Shown piece by piece: positions 58,062 to 64,000 of a stretch of DNA of 64,000 nt. Origin of the DNA: Exophiala sp. HKRS030 (lineage: Eukaryota > Ascomycota > Eurotiomycetes > Chaetothyriales > Herpotrichiellaceae); NCBI GenBank assembly GCA_023897205.1, contig JAHWDD010000004.1, positions 4,774,001 to 4,838,000 of the forward strand, in the 5' to 3' direction. Each line of letters starts with the position of its first letter. The first letter of the stretch is position 1. The position numbers and the translations under genes are program-made. The notes below the pieces were generated by a model. The model worked only from the letters and a program-made list of their open reading frames with translations, was not told the origin of the DNA and did no database searches.

Positions 58062-61000
58062 ATGTCTTATGCCAACGCGGACCGGTTCGTACTTTTGGAT
58101 GAAATCCAAGCTCTACGTGCGAACGGCGTGCTTGCTCAGATTAAGTGTCCCTTCACACATAAAGCCAATCGAACGTGGAGAGAACCAGCGATGCTCGCTC
58201 TTGGGGCTTTCTTCGATCGCTTCCTAAGAAGTGAGGCTCTCAGTGAAGTTGTCTTCCTTCTGGAGCAAGATCTCGTACCGCTTGTGTTGGATGCCATGGC
58301 CGATAAAGACGCAGCGGTGAGGGAGGCCGCAAAGTACGCTTTGCTCACCTTGGTCGACAAACTCAGTCCAGAGGCTTTGGTAGTGGCTCTGTTACCTATT
58401 TTACTCGACTATATTCGCAAGAACACGACGAAATGGCAAGGAATTGCGGAAGTGTTTACCCTGATAAGTCAAATGGCTCGTGGAGCAGTGATCCATGCAA
58501 GTGAGAGGGCACAAATACTACGCAAGTATGTCGAAAGCCGACTCGAGGATTTGATACCTCTTGTAGCGGACGCAGTGCTTGACTTGAAGCCCGAGGTAAT
58601 GTTCCTCAATCCGCTGTTCCTACAAATTGCTGGTATCATTGACTCGTTGCAGGTCTCTAAACGAGCCAAAGGAGCACTAGACTCTTTGTTAGCTCTTATT
58701 CACAACCCTGACCTGGTGCCATGTATACCAGTCCTCTACGCATTCATCCGCGATCCTTCGGGTGCGAATCTCCGAAAAGCGATATCCACTGTGTCGCATA
58801 CTACCTTTATTTCCAGTATCAACTCAGCTGATCTTGCGGTCCTTCTTCCTTTGTTTGAGCGCGCTCTTTCATCTCCAAATGCAACCCAAGATTTGCTTAG
58901 GGAGGCCCTTCTCATTGTCGAAAACTTGACGAAGTTACTCCAGGTCCCAACTCAAGCCGTACCATTCTTGAAAAGGTTGATGCACCACGTGGAGAATGCA
59001 AGTGAACGAGCTGCCATCCCGGAGGTTCAAAAATCAGCTAAGAGACTGCTGGGAATGATGAAAGATTGTACCAATCCCAACAAAGGCCAGCTACACCCTA
59101 ACATGACAGTATCCCAGGCTCTTCTTGTGCTCGAGAAAGCAATCCGCTCCTGCGACGGGTATTTTATCCCTTCTACCGATACAGCCCTTTCTGAGTTGAC
59201 CAAGCGGTACGTCGCGAGCTTGGTTACGGAAGTGGTCAACCAACAACAGTTCTCCCGGGTTACAGTTTGCATAGAGCCTTATTTGGATCCAATCATGAAG
59301 CAGGGTAGCGCCTCAGTGGTTGCAGAAAGAGTGCAGAGATTCTTTTCCGAAGCTGATTCTGCGAGGCGGGGACTCCTGAACCGGAATGAACGCAGTGAAG
59401 TGGAAGTGGTTAATACTTGCGTCTCCTTGGGTTACGGTACGATAACACTTCTTTCTCAAACCAACTTGAGACTGGTCAAGGGCCGCCGATACGGACTCTG
59501 TGGTCGAAATGGGGCCGGGAAGTCAACGCTAATTCGAAGTATCGCCCAGGGTAAGCTGGAAGGATTTCCTTCTCCAGACCAGGTGAGGATTTGCTATGTA
59601 TGCCATGAGGAGGATGAAGATGCCGATCTCAGTGTTTGTGACTACATGGCCAGAGGGACAAGAGAAGAGGATATCGCGCAGATCTCTCTAGCACTTCAAG
59701 ATGTCAATTTTGGAGAGAGTGCCCATCTTAGAGTTGGCTCACTTTCTGGTGGTTGGAAAGTGAAACTAGCTCTCGCACGAGCATTTATGACGCCAACGGA
59801 TATCCTGCTCTTTGACGAGCCTACTAATCATCTGGACAGAGCCAGTGTGTCTTGGCTACAGGAACGACTGAAGAGTAACACTGAAGTCACCAGCTTGCTC
59901 GTCAGCCATGATGCTGAATTCCTGAACGAGGTCTGCACGGATATCTATTATATCGATGGGACAAAACTCGTCTGGCATGGGGGCAATTTTGCTTCTTTCA
60001 CGAAAAGGAACTCAAGCGTAGGAGTCGACGACGGTCTCCCAGATGGTGCAAGGCAATTTCAAATACCTCCTCCCGGTCTCCTCACGGGGTTAAAATCTGC
60101 GACTAGGGCAATTCTTCGAATGTCACATTGTACCTATACCTATCCCGGCGCATCACAACCTGCGTTATCCAATGCATCTTGTCAGGTTTCCCTCTCATCA
60201 CGGGTAGCCATTGTCGGTCCTAACGGTGCAGGCAAATCGACTCTGGTCAAAGTTTTGACGGAAGAGCTCATTCCTCAGGAGGGAACGGTGGAAAAGCACC
60301 CTAATTTACGAGTCGGCTACATTAGGCAGCATGCCCTAGAGCATGTTGAAATGCACGAAGAGAAGACTCCAAGCCAATACCTGCAATGGCGCTACATTTA
60401 CGGAGATGATCGGGAAGTCCTGACAAAGCAAACGCGAATCATGACAGCGGAGGACAAGACTCAGATGCAAAAGATGATACACTGGGAGGGTAAGGCTAGG
60501 CAGATGGAAGCGCTCGTGGGGAGGCAAAAGTGGAAAAAGAGCTTTCAGTACGAGGTGTAGGGTCATCACAGCCTTATATGTCTTCACACAGCTAACGAGC
60601 CTTACAGGAAATGGGTTGGTTCACTTGCCAAATATAATTCCTACCTTCCGCGGGAAACACTTATCGACCTCGGCTTCCACAAACTTGTCCAACGATTTAA
60701 CGATCACGAAGCTTCGCGGGAAGGGCTGGGTTTCCGGAAACTTGAAACAGAAGCCATTTCTAAACATTTTCATGACGTCGGCCTGGGTACAGACGTTGTC
60801 TTTAACACCAGCATCGCCAGTCTCTCGGATGGCCAGAAAGCGAAGGTCGTTCTAGCTGGTGCCCTATGGAACAATCCACATCTCCTGATACTCGATGAAC
60901 CTTCCAATTTTCTTGACGGCGAGTCGCTGGGTGCGCTTATAACTGCCTTGGAGGACTACAAAGGAGGCATCGTTGTTATAAGCCACAGTCATGATGTTCT

Positions 61001-61307
61001 GAGGAGGCTTTGTCCTGGGCTGTGGCGCATTAATGCTGGGTATCTCACATGCAAGGGCCACCTTCTCAACGACGACGGTTGCACCAGCATACCGAATAGA
61101 AAAATGTCAAAGGCAAATTCGGCCGGCTCTGGGATTGAGCCTGAGCCTGAGCTTAGCAGGTGTTTCGACGCTGAGACGGCCAGAAAGAAAAAGCTCACTC
61201 GAGCCCAGTTGAAGGAACGCACAGTACGGCGGAGATTGAGACATATTGATTGGCTCAACAGTCCCAAGGGGACGCCTCGACCTCCAGATACTGATGATGA
61301 AGAATAA
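58062..61307 (+). CDS. Elongation factor 3-like tandem ABC ATPase (diverged EF-3 paralogue)
   Basis: Two exons, 58062-60556 and 60608-61307; 1,064 residues, about the length of EF-3. The splice restores SFQYEVKWVG, the EF-3 chromodomain-like insert. Residues 1-440 are HEAT-like helices (LVPLVLDAMADKDAAVREAAKYALL). ABC1: Walker A GRNGAGKST, signature LSGGWKVKLALARA, Walker B LLFDEPTNHLD. ABC2: Walker A GPNGAGKST, signature SLSDGQKAKVV (LSGGQ expected), Walker B LILDEPSNFLD. The tail is Lys/Arg-rich (ARKKKLTRAQLKERTVRRR), as in EF-3. EF-3 is the fungus-specific translation factor that drives E-site tRNA release. The divergence, especially in the HEAT half and ABC2, indicates a second copy, not the housekeeping gene. 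It reads intact. Confidence 0.88.
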
Positions 61308-63059
61308 GCTCTCTGCCGAGCACACTGTTGTTTACTTTGTGGTGGCGGAATCAAAATTTGTATCCGAAAGCGCCTCTCGCTTGGATTGGTCACGTCAGTC
61401 GAAGTGCCCGTCACCCTCTCAAAGCTAGAGAAGTTGGCAAACTATGGTGACTGGCGACAAGCAAATAGTCCTAGAATGCAAGGTTGGATGATTTAAATTG
61501 GAAAGGTCCATGTCGAGCGAAGAAGTCTCCAAATTATGGGGGCGGATCACTTCACGTCTCCGGTGATGTTATGCCGGTGACTGTTTACGCCCGAAGTTCA
61601 CCCCAAGGGCAGGACTCATGAAGATTCAATCGCCGATGGTTACCACAATTGTTGTAATCTATCCGGATATTGTAGGCGATATATGTGCACAAGACTGTTT
61701 GTTCTTCTTGCGAATTCGGGACGAAACTGGGAGGTCTCGGGTCCAAACGTCATTTGACACCTCTTCTGAAACACAACCAGCTGGCTACGCCTCAGAGCCT
61801 ATGTGTATGGACTTGAAGGTTGCGATCTCAACTTGGCAGGGAGAGGTGCTGTCGAAAGGGCGGGCTGGTTCGGTATGTGAGACGAGCTTCCGTGACAGCA
61901 GCCGCAACCCGATCAATCGAGATCTATTGAAAAAGGCAGGGAAGTGGTATCAGCTAAAGGTTGCAATATGGCATGATGATAAATTCGAGGAGACGTGAGT
62001 GTGCGGACAGCGAAAACCTTGGAGACCTTCAGGCAGATTTCTGTGATTCGGAGGCAGCAGGGCTGATGAACGAGTTTCCCTGCGTAGTGATTCGTGACAT
62101 GTGCGAATACGTCGATTTCCAGCGAGAACGATGCATGGGCACCTGTATATTGTGATAATTGCTGCCACATACGCAAAGGAGGTTTCCAGTAGATCTCTCC
62201 CGCATTGGCCGGCCTCAAAGCTTAGAGATACGTATGAAATCAAGCGGATCTACGCCTACCAATAGTCGGTAAGAATGTGGATGTGGCATAACGTTTCCAC
62301 AGAGCCTCTGATTATACGATATGGTCATGTGTGACCGACCCTCCGGGACAGTTGTTGACGTTTCCAGTAGTTGCAACTAGTAAATGACAAAAGCCAGCCT
62401 CTTCAGCATCGAAATAGCTTCTAGTCCGACGCCGAATCTGACAGAAATTACGGGATTCTATCGTCTCCGATTGTGTTCTGTACACTGACTTGTCAAGCTG
62501 TGATCAGATTCCCGTTGCTTGGTTTTCTTCCTCCATGTTGTCATGACGGTCGTTGTCGTTCCAACGACTTTTCCATCAATAGCACCTAGTTCGTAGTGCG
62601 AGTTCTAGCGACCAAGGCGGGCAGTCGATCTATTCCGGCAGAGGTCATAGTTGAGGACGACAATTCTGATTGATCCAAAGGGGGTATCGCATGATATGAC
62701 CAAATGGAAGGGTTTACCGAAAAGGTGCATCTCGATCAGCCAGAGGGATTTGAGTTTCTTGCATAGGAAAAGTCGATTTTTCTCCATGGCAAACTGCTTG
62801 TTCATCCTTGGGAGTATGATCAGCACTGATCTTGGCAAGCCGTGTCTGTCAGTTCATGCCATTAACTATTGAAGAAAAACTTTGGATGCCACCTGATGTA
62901 GGACGGTGAAGACGAGGATTCGTCATTTCTGAGTCGTCTTGTCCATACAATTGGCAGCACGCCAATCTGCTTGCATATGCGGTGGAAAGACAGGACCCGG
63001 ACGATCATGATCATCTGATCAAAATGGATCGTTCCTTGATTTGTGCGTGCACCCTCACG
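61308..63059. other. Long intergenic stretch with one unassigned open frame
   Basis: 1.75 kb. An ATG-initiated frame at 61618-61998 (126 codons: MKIQSPMVTTIVVIYPDIVG..., WYQLKVAIWHDDKFEET at the end) is the only one of interest; no family is recognised. No clear repeat was found. Confidence 0.35.
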
Positions 63060-64000
63060 TCAATGGACACCGTCGCTGCGTGGTGTTCGATTTTGCAACG
63101 GCGTGCTTTCGAGAGCATTCAGAAAACTCCGACCCCATCGGATACTGTTCTGTCAGTTTACTCAATCCGGTCTGGATATACTGGTCTCTTACCTGGTGTA
63201 CTTATTGACCACCTTGGCACACTCGTCATACTTTTTGATTCGTTCAGCTGCCGGTAAGGTAAGCGCTTCATTAATGGCCTCCGCACAGCGAGGTGTGTCC
63301 CATGGATTAGTAATAAGTGCCCCTGGAAGCATCTTTGCAGCTCCAGTGTACTGAGATAAAAGCAAGACCCCTTTCCGGTCTTGTTGACATGCGACATACT
63401 CGTAGCTGACCAAATTCATGCCGTCCTGTATTGAGGAGATAAAACAGACATCCGCCATGGCATACAAGGCGCAAAGTTCCTCGAACGGAACCGACTTATA
63501 CATATAGTGGATCGGAGTATAGTCAATTCGTGCTGACGCCAGAGAGTCAGAATCGAGGTATACCAACTGGGATATTTTGGCTTACAATGTTTACCATTGA
63601 TCCTACCCACCTGCCTCTCAACCGCATCCCGTAGTTTTGCATACTCGAGGACGTCGGTTCGACTAGGCACAGCAACTTGAATTAATACAACCTTGCCTAC
63701 CCATTCAGGAAAGTCATCGAGCAGCTTATCGAACGCCGCGAGCCTCTGCGGCATGCCCTTGATATAGTCCAGTCTGTCAACTCCTAAGATGATTTTGCGA
63801 CCAGCAAATGAGCGTTCTGAGAGCGAAATCTGGCTTTGAACGCCTGCGGTATTGACCGTTTCTCTGAAGCTGTCCGGATCGATACCGATTGCAAAATGCT
63901 CGACCATGACTTTCCGGCCATGGTAGTGCAGGTCGTGCGGAGAACAGTGGACTTCCCTTAACGTTTGTCAGAATCAACCATCGCCATAAGGGCATTCCTT
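63060..64000 (-). CDS. Trehalose-6-phosphate synthase-like protein (C-terminal part, cut by window edge)
   Basis: Exons in view on the minus strand: 63956-63586, 63532-63193 and 63126-63060; an intron crosses or precedes 63957 and the gene begins right of the window. GT20 landmarks: HFAIGIDPDSF, KIILGVDRLDYIKGMPQRL, LIQVAVPSRTDV, RINGKH/SRIDYTPIHYMYKSVPF (over a 53-bp intron), ADVCFISS..DGMNLVSYEYVACQQ, GAAKMLPGALITNPWD. These are the UDP-glucose and glucose-6-phosphate sites of TPS. The end (KYTS FLNALESTPLQ...) is shorter and unlike the usual TPS1 C-terminus, so this is a divergent paralogue or its last exon is mispredicted. Trehalose synthesis supports stress tolerance. Confidence 0.85.

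Larger units (their letters stand above)
25646..64000 (+). mobile_element. Candidate Starship giant transposon (left edge within 25,646-26,399, right end not seen)
   Basis: The region opens with a rightward DUF3435 tyrosine recombinase and within 18 kb also holds DUF3723 and ferric reductase genes, three of the families that define Starship gene content. Gene density falls, and genes of unrelated function and several decayed genes follow. I could not find terminal repeats or a target duplication by eye, so the extent is open: the element may end before the trehalose synthase-like gene, or run past 64,000. It could also be several nested or remnant elements. Confidence 0.65.

Noticed and set aside
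26400..64000. Other Starship cargo families (patatin-like, NLR) and tRNA genes
   Set aside because: I looked for these and saw none by motif; absence by eye is not proof.

Overview
The window is a piece of a filamentous ascomycete (Pezizomycotina) nuclear genome. Genes carry short GT-AG introns (mostly 45-100 bp), families such as BYS1, DUF3431, DUF3435 and DUF3723 are fungal, and spacing is loose with no operons. A Eurotiomycetes-type fungus is my guess; the sequence does not prove the class. Coordinates of spliced genes were derived by hand from frame continuity and splice signals.

Left part (1-25,645): ordinary host genes. In order: MRE11 (runs off the left edge), an F-box/UIM protein, mitochondrial 3-hydroxyisobutyrate dehydrogenase, DDB1, a PGA2-type trafficking protein, a GH47 alpha-1,2-mannosidase, a DUF3431 type II membrane protein, a Ser/Thr-rich single-pass membrane protein, an alpha/beta hydrolase, and a divergent pair of amino acid permease and FAD-dependent amine/amino-acid oxidoreductase.

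Right part (about 26 kb to the right edge): this looks like the inside of a Starship-type giant transposon. It opens with a rightward DUF3435 tyrosine recombinase (captain) and contains two other classical Starship accessory families, DUF3723 and a ferric reductase. The right end is not in the window. Other genes here are a BYS1-like secreted protein, a tetraspan-like membrane protein, a divergent histone H3 variant, a small secreted Cys protein, a small Ser/Asp- and Lys-rich nuclear-type protein, a decayed kinase-like gene, a SUR7/PalI-like protein, a Bor1-like anion/borate exporter, a SET-domain protein with a broken inverted second copy, an arrestin-like gene, an EF-3-like ABC ATPase and the 3' half of a trehalose-6-phosphate synthase-like gene.

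The most striking object is the histone H3 gene at 33,982-34,610 on the minus strand. It is hidden because it is split over four exons. It keeps the first 13 tail residues and the core of H3 almost intact, but has a rewritten, longer tail that loses several modifiable lysines and an 8-residue insertion in loop 1. In the same element lies a SET-domain gene with a duplicated promoter region. Meanwhile the DUF3723 and ferric reductase genes, and possibly the captain C-terminus, carry in-frame stops that each fit a C-to-T change (CAA/CAG to TAA/TAG, CGA to TGA), as expected from repeat-induced point mutation. The H3 variant, SET, Bor1-like and EF-3-like genes read open.
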